64,000 bases of DNA, from contig NZ_JAIRAU010000015.1 in NCBI RefSeq assembly GCF_020073745.1, forward strand, positions 124,001 through 188,000, written 5' to 3'. The DNA is from Nannocystis pusilla. Lineage in GTDB: Bacteria; Myxococcota_A; Polyangia; Nannocystales; Nannocystaceae. Both the position numbers and the translations under genes were made by a program. Shown piece by piece: positions 1 to 8,297 of this stretch (its first letter is position 1; every line of letters starts with the position of its first letter). The notes beneath the pieces are model-generated. The model made no database searches, had not been told where the DNA came from, and saw only the letters and a list, made by a program, of their open reading frames with translations.

Positions 1-2
1 CG

Positions 3-98
3 ATCCACGTCGACATCCGCTACGTGCTGTGGGTGATGGACGCGGTCGACGGCGCCGACCACCTGCTCACCGAGCTCGGCGTGACGCCGTCGATCTGA
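3..98 (+). CDS. C-terminal fragment of an unidentified protein
   Basis: The last 31 codons of a plus-strand gene enter from the left window edge and end at TGA (96-98). The visible tail includes the residues RYVLWVMDAVDGADHLLTEL and ends in GVTPSI. Codon third positions are almost all G or C, as in the rest of the window, so it is probably a real gene. The fragment is too short to assign. Its end overlaps the end of the convergent hypothetical gene by about 30 bases. Confidence 0.6.
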   Translation: MHVDIRYVLWVMDAVDGADHLLTELGVTPSI

Positions 99-588
99 GC
101 GGCGCCTGAGCGCGACACGGCGACCCCGGGGGCGCGGCTCCCGGGGTCGTTCGTCTTTGCTCGCCTCGCTCGAGGGCGGTCAGGACGGCCTCGGGGGCGG
201 GTTGGCCGGGCTGGCCGTCGGCGCCGAAGTAGGCGACGCCGCCCTCGCCGAGCGCGAGGTAGCCGAGGAAGCGGCCGCGCGGGCAGGCGAGCGCGGGCAC
301 GGGCAGGCGCTCGCCGTCGAAGCCGCGGCCGCAGGCGTGGAGCAGGTCGGGCAGGACGACGACGGCGACGAACAACGGCAAGATGTCCGCAGGGACAGAT
401 CGGGCGGCGGCGGCGAGCGCGTCCTGGATCGCGGCGAAGTAGTCGTCGGCGGCGAGAGCGGGCTCGAAGGTGACGAGGCGCGCGCCGGCCCGGGCGAGCG
501 CAGCGGTGACCTGCGGGTGGACGTCGAGGTACCGGCGCACCAGCGAGGGCCCGACGTGGGTGCCCAGATCGAGGACGAGCGGGTCCAT
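67..588 (-). CDS. hypothetical protein, 173 aa
   Basis: I do not recognise the family. The protein starts MDPLVLDLGTHVGP and has a hydrophobic stretch in the middle (ILPLFVAVVVLPDLL, residues about 69-83). It continues with a Gly-rich, beta-looking segment (RFLGYLALGEGGVAYFG) and a basic, low-complexity tail of about 30 residues. No signal peptide or catalytic motif is visible. It is divergent from the AAC(3)-like gene, with 65 bases between the starts. Its 3' end overlaps the end of the convergent upstream gene by 32 bases, so the true C-terminus may be shorter. A plus-strand frame (157-600) is also open, but its residue composition looks like a GC-rich shadow. Confidence 0.5.
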   Translation of the reverse strand: MDPLVLDLGTHVGPSLVRRYLDVHPQVTAALARAGARLVTFEPALAADDYFAAIQDALAAAARSVPADILPLFVAVVVLPDLLHACGRGFDGERLPVPALACPRGRFLGYLALGEGGVAYFGADGQPGQPAPEAVLTALERGEQRRTTPGAAPPGSPCRAQAPLRSTASRRAR

Positions 589-653
589 ACCTGCTTGTAA
601 CAGACGGGGACGGCTTGTCGACCGGCGCGCGAGCGGCCTATCGTCGTGCTGCC

Positions 654-1493
654 ATGGACCTCCGCCTCGTCTGCCCCCGAGTCACCCAGGAGACGCTGGC
701 GCGCGAGTGCGCGGAGCTCGGGGGGGCGCGCGGCGATACGCTGATGGTGCACGCGTCGCTGCGCGCGGTCGGCGAGGTGCTCGGCGGCCCGGACGCGCTG
801 ATCGAAGCGATCCTCGCGGCGGTCGGGCCGGACGGGACGATGATGATGTACGTCGGCTCGCCGTCGCCGCTCGACGACACCGGCCGCGGGATCTACTCGG
901 CCGCCGACGAGGCGTTCATCGCCGAGCACTGCCCGCCGTTCGACCCGTACCGCACGCGGGCGAACCGCGAGTTCGGGGCGCTGGCCGAGTTCTTCCGCGG
1001 TCACCCGCGCGCCCGCTGCAGCGCGAACGCGGGCATGCGCATGGCGGCGGTGGGGGCCCGCGCCGACCTGCTGACCCGCGAGCACGCGGCGAACTACGGG
1101 ATGGGCGCGGGCTCGCCGCTCGAGCGCCTGTGCCAGGCGGGCGGCAAGCTGCTGCTGCTCGGGTCCGACCCCGACAACACGACGCTGCTGCACTACGCCG
1201 AGGCGGTGGCGCCGATCGAGGGCAAGCGCGTGGCCCGGGTGCGGGTGCCCGTGCTCGCCGACGGGGCCCGCGTGTGGCTCGACGTCGAGGAGTTCGACAG
1301 CGCGAACGGGATCAAGGACTGGCCGGAGCGGTTCTTCGCCGACATCGTCGAGCGCTTCGTCGCCGCCGGCCACGCGCGCAGCGGGCCGATCGGGGCGGCG
1401 CACAGCCACCTGATCCCGGCGCAGGCGCTGGTCGACTACGCGGTGCCGATCATGGTGGCGACGGCGGCACATGAACCCACGGGCATGTCGTGA
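654..1493 (+). CDS. AAC(3)-family aminoglycoside N-acetyltransferase homologue
   Basis: A 279-residue member of the antibiotic N-acetyltransferase (AAC(3)) family, which transfers acetyl from acetyl-CoA to the 3-amino group of aminoglycosides. The family signature is clear: LMVHASLRAVGEVLGG near residue 30, AVGPDGTMMMYVGSPS near 55-70, then GMGAGSPLERL and KLLLLGSDPDNTTLLHYAE, where the His and surrounding polar residues form the active site. Length matches the family (about 260-290). ATG 654 is preferred; an in-frame TTG at 615 would add 13 residues. The last codons (HEPTGMS) lie inside a copy of the dispersed CATG repeat, so the repeat appears to have supplied the C-terminus. It stands alone, so a resistance role is unproven; many environmental homologues have unknown substrates. 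Confidence 0.85.
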   Translation: MDLRLVCPRVTQETLARECAELGGARGDTLMVHASLRAVGEVLGGPDALIEAILAAVGPDGTMMMYVGSPSPLDDTGRGIYSAADEAFIAEHCPPFDPYRTRANREFGALAEFFRGHPRARCSANAGMRMAAVGARADLLTREHAANYGMGAGSPLERLCQAGGKLLLLGSDPDNTTLLHYAEAVAPIEGKRVARVRVPVLADGARVWLDVEEFDSANGIKDWPERFFADIVERFVAAGHARSGPIGAAHSHLIPAQALVDYAVPIMVATAAHEPTGMS

Positions 1494-1557
1494 AGGACAT
1501 TCCCATGGGGACATGATATGAAGGGCATGTCGTGGAAGACATGCCCTTTTGGACAAG
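1494..1557. repeat. CATG palindromic repeat cluster between convergent genes
   Basis: This short gap between convergent genes contains GGACATTCCCATGGGGACATG followed by AAGGGCATGTCGTGGAAGACATGCCCTT. The second part is an interrupted inverted repeat (AAGGGCATGTC against GACATGCCCTT). It could fold as a hairpin and act as a bidirectional transcription stop, although only a short T run follows. It is a typical member of the window-wide repeat family. Confidence 0.6.
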
Positions 1558-3405
1558 TCAATCGCGCGGGCCGGAGACGCCGCCGGCGCGCCGGGGGTCG
1601 GCGACGCCGTAGCTCTCGCCGGTCTCGGGGAACAGGACGGCGATCTGGGCGGCGCCGAGCTTGAACACGAGGTCGAACGAGTAGCCGAGCCTGCGCAGCG
1701 GCTCGAGGGTGTCGAGCATGAGGCCCGGCTCGATGCCGGTGACGGCGGTGGCGCTGCCGCTCTGGAGGGTGAGGCGCGGGGCGGTGACGGCCTCGTCGAG
1801 GGTCATGCCGTGATCGACGAGGTCGAGGGTGAGCGACAGCATGGTGCTGATGATCGTCGCCCCGCCGGCGGCGCCGTAGGCGGCGATCGGCTCGCCGTCG
1901 GCGAACAGCAGGGTCGGCGCCATGCTGCTGATCGGGCGCTTGTTCGGGCCGGGGTCGTTGGCGCCGGGGTCGAGCGCGGCGGGGTCGTCGCTGACGGTCG
2001 GGCGGTGGTTGAAGTTGCCGAGCGAGTCGTTGAGCATGAAGCCGTAGCCGGGGACCATCAGGCCGGAGCCCCAGGCCGACGAGATCGTGCTGGTCCAGCT
2101 GACCATGTTGCCCTTGCCGTCGATGACGTTGAAGTGCGTGGTGTGGCCGGTGCCGCGCCCCTCGCCGGTGACCGGGGCGACCATGCCTGTGGGCCTGAAG
2201 GTCGGATCGAAGGGGCGCGGATCGCCGGCGACGACCTGGGGCATCCGCCTGCCGAGCTGGATCGTCTCGGAGCGCAGCTGCAGGTACGCGTCCGACAGCA
2301 GGCCGGCGAGCGGGATCCGGGCGACGTCCGGATCGCCGAGCCACAGCCCGCGATCGGCGTAGGCCTGCCGCATGGCCTCCTGCATGAGGTTCAAGGTCTG
2401 GCTGCTCATGGGCCCGAGCTCCTCGCCGCCGATCGAGAAGCGCTCGAGGACGCCGAGCATCTGCAGCAGGGCGACCCCGCCGGACGAGGGCGGCGGCGCG
2501 GTGACGACGGTGTAGTCGCGGTAGGTGCGGACCAGCGGGTCGCGGATCACGACGTCGTAGTTCTTGAGGTCCTCGCAGGTCATGCGGCCGACGCCGTCGG
2601 GGTTGACCTCGCGCGTGGCCATCTGCGCCTCGACGATCGCGTTGGCGATCCCGGCGCTGTCGGAGCAGTCGTAGAAGACCGAGGGGCCGCGCTCGCCGAT
2701 GAGCCGCAGGGTGCGGGCGAGGTCGGGCTGGACCAACTCGCCGCCGTCGACCAGCGGGGTGTCGTCGGGGCGGAAGACGTTGCGCGCCTCGTCGTAGGCG
2801 GCGGCGCCGATCTCGTGATCGAGCCGGCCGCCGCGGATGTCCTCGGCGAGCATGGGGTGCACGGGGACGCCGTGCTCGGCGGCCGCGAGCGCGGGCGCGA
2901 GGGCCTCCTCGACGCTGATCGTGCCCCACTTGTGCAGGGCGGCGGCGATGCCCTTGAGGGTGCCGGGGACGCCGACGATGTAGCCCGACGAGCCGCGCAC
3001 CTCGGGGTCGGGCTGGCTGACGAACATGTCGGGAGCGGCGGCCGCGGGGGCTTTCTCGGAGGCGTCGATGACGTAGGTCCGATCGTCGTCGGCGATGTAG
3101 ATCATGATGAAGCCGCCGCCGCCGAGGCCGGAGGCCTGTGCCTCGACGACGTTGAGCATGAACTGGACGGCGGCCGCCGCGTCGACGGCGTTGCCGCCGG
3201 TCGCGAGGACGCGGCTGCCGGCGTCGGCGGCGGCCTGCGAGCTGGCCGTGACGACGCCGTTGGTGAAGCCGCCGGGGGGGCTGCCCTCGTCGTCGTCGGG
3301 GCCGGCGGGCAGGCGGGCGTCGCCGACGGGGACGCGCTCGCGCTCGGGCTTGCAGCCGCCGGTGACCGCGAGGGCGATGGCGAAGATCGCAACGTGCTGG
3401 TTCAT
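1558..3405 (-). CDS. ggt: Gamma-glutamyltransferase, lipoprotein form
   Basis: A 615-residue gamma-glutamyltranspeptidase, an N-terminal-nucleophile hydrolase that cleaves gamma-glutamyl bonds of glutathione and related peptides outside the cytoplasm. ATG 3405 gives a short hydrophobic signal with a lipobox (LAVTGGC), so the mature enzyme should be lipid-anchored. The large subunit carries GNAVDAAAAVQFMLNVVE and GGGGFIMIY. The autoprocessing nucleophile is the Thr of GTGHTTHF at about residue 420, which begins the small subunit; SSMAPTLLF and GAAGGATIIST follow as in the family. Upstream in-frame codons (to 3534) are open but give no better signal. It is convergent with the AAC(3)-like gene and lies 213 bases downstream of the DUF1254 gene. 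Annotation is secure; the substrate in vivo is not known. Confidence 0.93.
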   Translation of the reverse strand: MNQHVAIFAIALAVTGGCKPERERVPVGDARLPAGPDDDEGSPPGGFTNGVVTASSQAAADAGSRVLATGGNAVDAAAAVQFMLNVVEAQASGLGGGGFIMIYIADDDRTYVIDASEKAPAAAAPDMFVSQPDPEVRGSSGYIVGVPGTLKGIAAALHKWGTISVEEALAPALAAAEHGVPVHPMLAEDIRGGRLDHEIGAAAYDEARNVFRPDDTPLVDGGELVQPDLARTLRLIGERGPSVFYDCSDSAGIANAIVEAQMATREVNPDGVGRMTCEDLKNYDVVIRDPLVRTYRDYTVVTAPPPSSGGVALLQMLGVLERFSIGGEELGPMSSQTLNLMQEAMRQAYADRGLWLGDPDVARIPLAGLLSDAYLQLRSETIQLGRRMPQVVAGDPRPFDPTFRPTGMVAPVTGEGRGTGHTTHFNVIDGKGNMVSWTSTISSAWGSGLMVPGYGFMLNDSLGNFNHRPTVSDDPAALDPGANDPGPNKRPISSMAPTLLFADGEPIAAYGAAGGATIISTMLSLTLDLVDHGMTLDEAVTAPRLTLQSGSATAVTGIEPGLMLDTLEPLRRLGYSFDLVFKLGAAQIAVLFPETGESYGVADPRRAGGVSGPRD

Positions 3406-3618
3406 GATCGTCACGCTCCCGGCCGAGCTCGTGCTCGACCTCATCGTGCAGTGCACTTCGGACATGCACGCGAGGCGAGAGCGCGACAACGTCGGTGCGC
3501 GTGCGGCCGCGATCGCGCGGGCGCACGGGCCCACGGCGGCGCTCCGGAGACACGGCGGCGCGGCAGCCGACGCGAGCGCGACGAGGTCGGGCTCGCAGCA
3601 GCGATCGAGCGCGCGACG

Positions 3619-5088
3619 TCAGGGCATGCGGGTCACCGGCGGCGGGACCCAGTCGCCCCTCAGGACAGGTTCTTTGGGCCAGTAGAGGCGCATGATGAGG
3701 TTGAAGCCGCCGGCCGGGGCGGGCAGCCAGTTGGCCTCCTTGGCCTTGCCCGGCGATCCCTGCTGGATGTAGATGTCGAGCGAGCCGTCCTTGTTGCGCT
3801 TCATCTTGCTGCGGTCGCCGAGGGCGTAGCGATCGAGCGGGTTGTCGACGAAGAACTGCTGCTGGTCGTACATGGTGACCGACCAGAAGCCTTCGACGGG
3901 CGGGGTCTCTCCCTTGTCGAAGTGCAGCACGTAGCGGTTGGCGCCGTGCAGCGGCTCGCCGTCGCCGTCGACGTGGGTGGCGGGATAGAGGGCGTCCTGC
4001 GGCAGGTTGGCCCCGAGCCCGATCTCGGCGACGAGGGCCCGCAGGTCGTAGTCGGTGCCGTACTGGCCGAGGTCGCCGACGAGCCGCCAGCCGTTGACCT
4101 TCTCGCCGGGCAGGTCCCTGGCGGCGGCCACGAGCTTGGCTCGCGCGTTGTCGACGCCCTCGCGCAGCGCGAGCGTCTCCGCCGGGCCGAGCGCGGCGGG
4201 GGTCCACAGCGAGCCGGGGAGGATCTTGAGCTCGCGCATCTTCTCGACCATCGCTGCGTCGGCGGCGCTGGGCGGGTTCTCGGGCAGGAGCTCGGCGAGC
4301 CGGGCGAAGAACTGCTCGGGCGGCATGCTCGCGACCTGCACCACCGGCGGGGTGGCGATGTCGACGCCGGTGGTCAGGGGCGGCGGCTCGGGGACGGCCG
4401 CCATCGGACCCCACGCGCTCAGCGGGACGAGCTTGAACTGATCCTGCAGCTTGTGGACGGCGAGGGTGTCGAGCTTGCTGGTGACCTCGGTGCGCCCGAT
4501 GAGCCACACCATGTCGGTCGGCGCGCGCAATTCGACGAGGCCCTCGGGCAGCTGGCCCTGCCAGCCCGGTCCGACGATGGCGTAGCGCTGGGCCCTGTTG
4601 CCGGTGGTGCGCGTGCCCGGCGAGGCGAACACGTTGGTCCACCCGTCGAGCAGCGGCATGAGCCAGTAGCGCTTGCCCATGTCGGGCAGGCTCAACACGA
4701 GCGGCTCCTTGGCGAGGTCGAGCCAGGCCGAGGAATAGAGGGTGTCGGCGTTGGGGCTGACGACGTCGCGGAACGACGCGTCCGGGAAGGCGCGCATGTG
4801 CTGGAAGGTGTTGACCGGGGTCTGCGCGGTCATGACCTGGCGCGTGAGGTCCATGATCACGAGCGGGTAGGCGAAGGTGTAGACCTGCTCGACGACCCGC
4901 CGCAGCTGCGGATCGGCGACGGGCTCGGGCTCGGGCTCAGGCGGCGGGGGCTCGGGGATCCGCTCGACCGGGGCGCGGACCTCCTGCGCCGGAGCGACGG
5001 CGACGCGCTCTCCGCGTTGACAGGCGAGCGAGAGCACGGCGAGGGAGAGGACGCGGACGGGCGAGCGGCGACGGGCGAGCGTGGGCAT
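3619..5088 (-). CDS. DUF1254/DUF1214 domain lipoprotein
   Basis: A 489-residue secreted protein. ATG 5088 gives a basic start (MPTLARRRSPVRV) and a lipobox-like LAVLSLAC. A Pro/Glu linker (PEPPPPEPEPEPVAD) follows. The DUF1254 domain begins near residue 60 (YTFAYPLVIMDLTRQVM, then SPNADTLYSSAWLDL). The DUF1214 domain lies towards the C-terminus (RYVLHFDKGETPPVEGFWS, with SVTMYD and IYIQ). The two domains often occur together in bacterial proteins whose biochemical role is not established. The gene is preceded by a repeat-filled gap and is followed at 213 bases by ggt; cotranscription is possible but not evident. Confidence 0.85.
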   Translation of the reverse strand: MPTLARRRSPVRVLSLAVLSLACQRGERVAVAPAQEVRAPVERIPEPPPPEPEPEPVADPQLRRVVEQVYTFAYPLVIMDLTRQVMTAQTPVNTFQHMRAFPDASFRDVVSPNADTLYSSAWLDLAKEPLVLSLPDMGKRYWLMPLLDGWTNVFASPGTRTTGNRAQRYAIVGPGWQGQLPEGLVELRAPTDMVWLIGRTEVTSKLDTLAVHKLQDQFKLVPLSAWGPMAAVPEPPPLTTGVDIATPPVVQVASMPPEQFFARLAELLPENPPSAADAAMVEKMRELKILPGSLWTPAALGPAETLALREGVDNARAKLVAAARDLPGEKVNGWRLVGDLGQYGTDYDLRALVAEIGLGANLPQDALYPATHVDGDGEPLHGANRYVLHFDKGETPPVEGFWSVTMYDQQQFFVDNPLDRYALGDRSKMKRNKDGSLDIYIQQGSPGKAKEANWLPAPAGGFNLIMRLYWPKEPVLRGDWVPPPVTRMP

Positions 5089-5353
5089 CGGCCGGCAAGC
5101 TGAGCGAGGCTGGTCGCGGCGCAAGCGGGCTCGACGCGGCGCTGTGACCCGGCGCGCGGGCGTCGTGGCGCGGATGTCCCATGGGACACTTGACGGCGAC
5201 GGCGGGTTCGCGCGAGAGGGAAGATGTCTCGAGAGACGTGTCGGTCAGCGCGCCGGCCTGGGCGTGGTGAGGCGAGGGGCTCGGAGGACATGTTCGAATG
5301 GACATGTCCTCTGTGCCATGGCTCGCGGCGGCCGGGCAGGCCCCGGCGCCGCG
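5089..5353. repeat. Intergenic region with several perfect short palindromes
   Basis: No gene is visible. The region holds GTCCCATGGGAC (5178-5189) and GTCTCGAGAGAC (5226-5237), both perfect 12-base palindromes. It also holds a composite of two CATG units, GGACATGTTCGAATGGACATGTCC, at 5286-5309. These belong to the dispersed repeat family; the CATG core has changed to TCGA in one of them while the symmetry is kept. Confidence 0.65.
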
Positions 5354-8086
5354 TCACTCGACTTCGCGGTACGCGAGCGCGAGCTCGCAGAACGGGTCGA
5401 GGTAGAGCGCGCGGTCGAAGCACTCGCGGGCGTTGTCGGCGGCGCCCATGCCGGTCAAGATGGCGCCGCGGTAGGCGTGCAGGATCGCCAGGCCGGGGTT
5501 GATGCTCTCGGCGTAGTCGAGCAGCTCGAGCGAGTTCTGGCCGATCTCGGGGTCGCCGCCGCTGGCGCGATAGCGGGCGAAGGCCAGGTGGGCGTGCAGG
5601 TCGGCGGTGTCGAAGCCGGTGTTGTACGCGTCCTCGAACAGGGCGACGGCCGTGTCGTAGTCGCCCTCGCGCATGGCGATCTCGGCCTCGGCGTAGCGCT
5701 GGACGGCGTAGCTGGCCGCGCCGCCGTCGCCGCCGGAGCCGTCGTCGTTGGGGCCGACGAAGGTGTTCTCGCCGCTGCCGAGCATCGGCTCGTCGGCGTA
5801 GCCGGCGTCGTCGCCGAGCTCGCCGAGGTCGTCGAGCGGCTCGAGCTCCTCGGCCTCGCCGTCGTCGACGTCGGCGAGGTCGCCGATCGCCGCCGCGAGG
5901 TCGCCGGAGACGTTGGGATCGCCGAGGTCGTCGAGGTCGACGGCCACGGAGAGGTCGCGGGGGAGGTCGACGTCGTCCGCCAGGGCGGCGCCGCCGAGGT
6001 CGTCGCCGAGGTCGTCGCCGAGACCCTCGGCGAGGTCGGCGAGGTCGTCGCCGAGGTCGAGGCCGTCGAGGTCGTCGAGGTCGGGCAGGGGCTCGTCGCC
6101 GTCGCCGAGCAGGAGGTCGTCGTCGACGCCGGCGAGCAGGTCGTCGGCGTCGGGCGCGACGGCGGCGGCGAGATCCGCGAGCGAGCCGAGGCCGCTGTCG
6201 CCGGGGAGCGAGGCGAGGCCGCTGTCGCCGGTGAGCTCGCCGAGGTCGCCGAGAACACCTGGCTCTTCGGGCAGGTCGGAGACGGCCTCGGGGGCGAGGC
6301 TGATCGGCGCCAGCGAGGGCGGCGGCTCGGCGTCGAGGTCGCCGCCGGCGAGGTCGGCGAGGCCGTCGTCGGGGTCGGCCGCGAAGACGGCGGGGACGTC
6401 GGCGGCGAGCGCGGGCGCCTCGTCGGCCGGGGCGTCCTCGTCCGCGTCCTCGTCCTCGTCCTCGATCATCTCGTCGTCGAGCTCCTCGATGTCCTCGAGC
6501 GGCTCGTCGGCGTCGCCGAGGGGGTCGTCGCCGAGCGGTGCGTCGCCGAGGGGGTCGTCGCCGAGCGGTGCGCCGAGGGGGTCGGCGCCGAGAGGGTCGG
6601 CGCCGAGAGGGTCGGCGCCGAGGGGGTCGTCGCCGAGAGGGTCGTCGCCGAGAGGGTCGTCGCCGAGCGGTGCGTCGCCGAGGGGGTCGGCGCCGAGGGG
6701 ATCGTCGCCGAGCAGGTCGTCGGGATCGGGGAGGTCGTCGGGCAGCTCGGGGTCGTCGAGCAGGGCGATCGCGGCGGAGGTGTGCGAGACGGCGGCCGAC
6801 TCGATCGGCGGCTCGACGACGGGCTTGTCCTTGCGCAGCAGCGAGGCGAGGCCGGGCGCCGGCCCGAGCTTGTGCTTGCCGCTGTCCGCCCGCGGGGCCT
6901 CGACGACCGGCGCGAGCGGCTCGGGCCCGGGCGGCTCGGCGGCGGGCTCGGAGGGGGCGTGCAGATCGCTGAAGTCGGTCTCGTCGTCGAAGGACTCCGG
7001 CGGCTCCGGGAGCGGGGCCGGGGCCGCCGCAGGCGCGGGCGCGGGTCGGGCGAGGTCGCGGGCCGGGACGCCCTGGAGCTTGGCTCGCAGGTTGCGCGGG
7101 TCGGTGACGATGCTCTCGTCGACGTTGAGGCCGCGGAACATCTCCTCGTCCTCGGTCGGGAGGATCGGGATCCGCGGGTTCTTGCTCGAGGAGGCGCCGA
7201 GGTCGATCGGGAGGCGGCTCGGCAGCGGGGTGTCCTCGTACTCGCCGATGGTCGACAGGACCTCGAAGTTGGGCGCTAGCTGGTCTTCGGGCAATGTCGG
7301 CGGGGACAGGTTGGGGCGCAGGGGGGGCAGCCGGCGCGTCGACTTGGTGTCGAGCGGCTCGACGACGCCGGCGCTGATGAGGCCGAGCAGCAGGGTCGAG
7401 AGCTGCGGGACCTCGAGATCTGGCCTTCGGGACAGCAGCTCGTCGGTCGTGCGGCTGCCGTCGATGCAGCGCAGGAAGTACAGCTCCTCGGGCAAGAGCT
7501 CGAGGCCGGCGGCGTCGCCGTTCCACTTCGGGCTCTGGGTCGGGTACTTGTCGGCCCACGGGCGCAGGGCCTCGCGCGCGCGCTCGTCGGTGAAGCGCTC
7601 CTGGATCGCGGCGAGGATCAGCGCCTCGGTGGTGCCGGCCGGCGGGTTGCCGGTGATGCCCGGCTCGGCCCCGGGCTTGAACTGGAACCGGCCCTCGTCC
7701 CAGGCGAAGATCTCGAACAGCTTGCGCCGCAGCTGCTCCTCGAGGCCGTAGCGCAGGTTCAGCTCCGAGAGGATGCCCATCTCGACCAGCAGCTCGCCCT
7801 GCTTCTTGCCGGTGCGCCGGATCGCCTCGAGCGTGTTGTCGCACTGCTCCTGGGTGATGAGGCCGTGATCGGTGAGGATCTGGCCGAGGAACTCGGTGGC
7901 GAGGTTGCTGCGTACGACGGTCGGCCGGCCGTCGACGAAGAACACGACCTTCTTCGTGTCCCCGCTCATCAGGTACAGGCTGCCGGTGATGCCGGCGCCG
8001 GCGATGTCGCGCAGCAGGCTGGAGAACGGCACGCGCTTGAGCGAGCCCTTGGTCGGGAACCCGAGATCGGTGTCAGCGGAGGTCAT
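5354..8086 (-). CDS. DUF4388 (PATAN) protein with acidic repeat region and C-terminal TPR
   Basis: A 910-residue protein starting at ATG 8086. The N-terminus is a DUF4388/PATAN-type domain (GSLKRVPFSSLLRDIAGAG, then GSLYLMSGDTKKVVFFVDGR), often found in myxobacterial signalling proteins. A second helical segment resembles the linker of such proteins (EQCDNTLEAIRRTGKKQGE). The middle, residues about 330-790, is low-complexity and strongly acidic, including about 15 tandem copies of the pentapeptide GDDPL or GADPL. The last 130 residues look like tetratricopeptide repeats (YAEAEIAMREGDYDTAVALF). No signal peptide or membrane segment is seen, so it is probably a cytoplasmic scaffold. It lies 211 bases downstream of the kinase gene. 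Confidence 0.8.
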   Translation of the reverse strand: MTSADTDLGFPTKGSLKRVPFSSLLRDIAGAGITGSLYLMSGDTKKVVFFVDGRPTVVRSNLATEFLGQILTDHGLITQEQCDNTLEAIRRTGKKQGELLVEMGILSELNLRYGLEEQLRRKLFEIFAWDEGRFQFKPGAEPGITGNPPAGTTEALILAAIQERFTDERAREALRPWADKYPTQSPKWNGDAAGLELLPEELYFLRCIDGSRTTDELLSRRPDLEVPQLSTLLLGLISAGVVEPLDTKSTRRLPPLRPNLSPPTLPEDQLAPNFEVLSTIGEYEDTPLPSRLPIDLGASSSKNPRIPILPTEDEEMFRGLNVDESIVTDPRNLRAKLQGVPARDLARPAPAPAAAPAPLPEPPESFDDETDFSDLHAPSEPAAEPPGPEPLAPVVEAPRADSGKHKLGPAPGLASLLRKDKPVVEPPIESAAVSHTSAAIALLDDPELPDDLPDPDDLLGDDPLGADPLGDAPLGDDPLGDDPLGDDPLGADPLGADPLGADPLGAPLGDDPLGDAPLGDDPLGDADEPLEDIEELDDEMIEDEDEDADEDAPADEAPALAADVPAVFAADPDDGLADLAGGDLDAEPPPSLAPISLAPEAVSDLPEEPGVLGDLGELTGDSGLASLPGDSGLGSLADLAAAVAPDADDLLAGVDDDLLLGDGDEPLPDLDDLDGLDLGDDLADLAEGLGDDLGDDLGGAALADDVDLPRDLSVAVDLDDLGDPNVSGDLAAAIGDLADVDDGEAEELEPLDDLGELGDDAGYADEPMLGSGENTFVGPNDDGSGGDGGAASYAVQRYAEAEIAMREGDYDTAVALFEDAYNTGFDTADLHAHLAFARYRASGGDPEIGQNSLELLDYAESINPGLAILHAYRGAILTGMGAADNARECFDRALYLDPFCELALAYREVE
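6500..6720 (-). repeat. 15-bp coding minisatellite (GxDPL pentapeptide repeat)
   Basis: Inside the DUF4388 gene, a 15-base unit reading CCGAGGGGGTCGTCG on the plus strand is repeated about 15 times. GTCGTCG alternates with GTCGGCG, and some units carry a shorter CGGTGCG variant. It encodes runs of GDDPL, GADPL and GDAPL. Because the unit is a multiple of three, gain or loss of copies keeps the frame, so copy number may vary between strains. Confidence 0.85.
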
Positions 8087-8297
8087 GCGCGAGAGCCCTG
8101 GAGCCGAGCGGGCCAACGATACCCCGGCAGCCACAAGCCGGGCAGCCCGGTCCGCGAGGGGTCTGCGCCTGAATCGGGCGCCGGACGAGGCGCCCACGGC
8201 TGCGTGGAGGCACTGTCACGTTCTGCGCTGTTTGCGCGGGGTGGCGGCGCAATGCGCTGCGCAGATCTGCCCGGGCGCGGGGTCGGCGGCGGGGCGG

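Noticed and set aside
654..1493. Acquired aminoglycoside resistance gene
   Set aside because: There is no integron, transposase or change in base composition around it; it looks like a resident member of the AAC(3) family.
1549..5103. Very long open frame on the plus strand opposite ggt and the DUF1254 gene
   Set aside because: It runs antisense through two well-recognised genes and its residue makeup (Ala/Gly/Arg/Glu with His) is the usual shadow in GC-rich DNA.
6500..6720. CRISPR or intergenic tandem repeat
   Set aside because: The unit is 15 bases, in frame, and inside a coding sequence, so it is a coding minisatellite.
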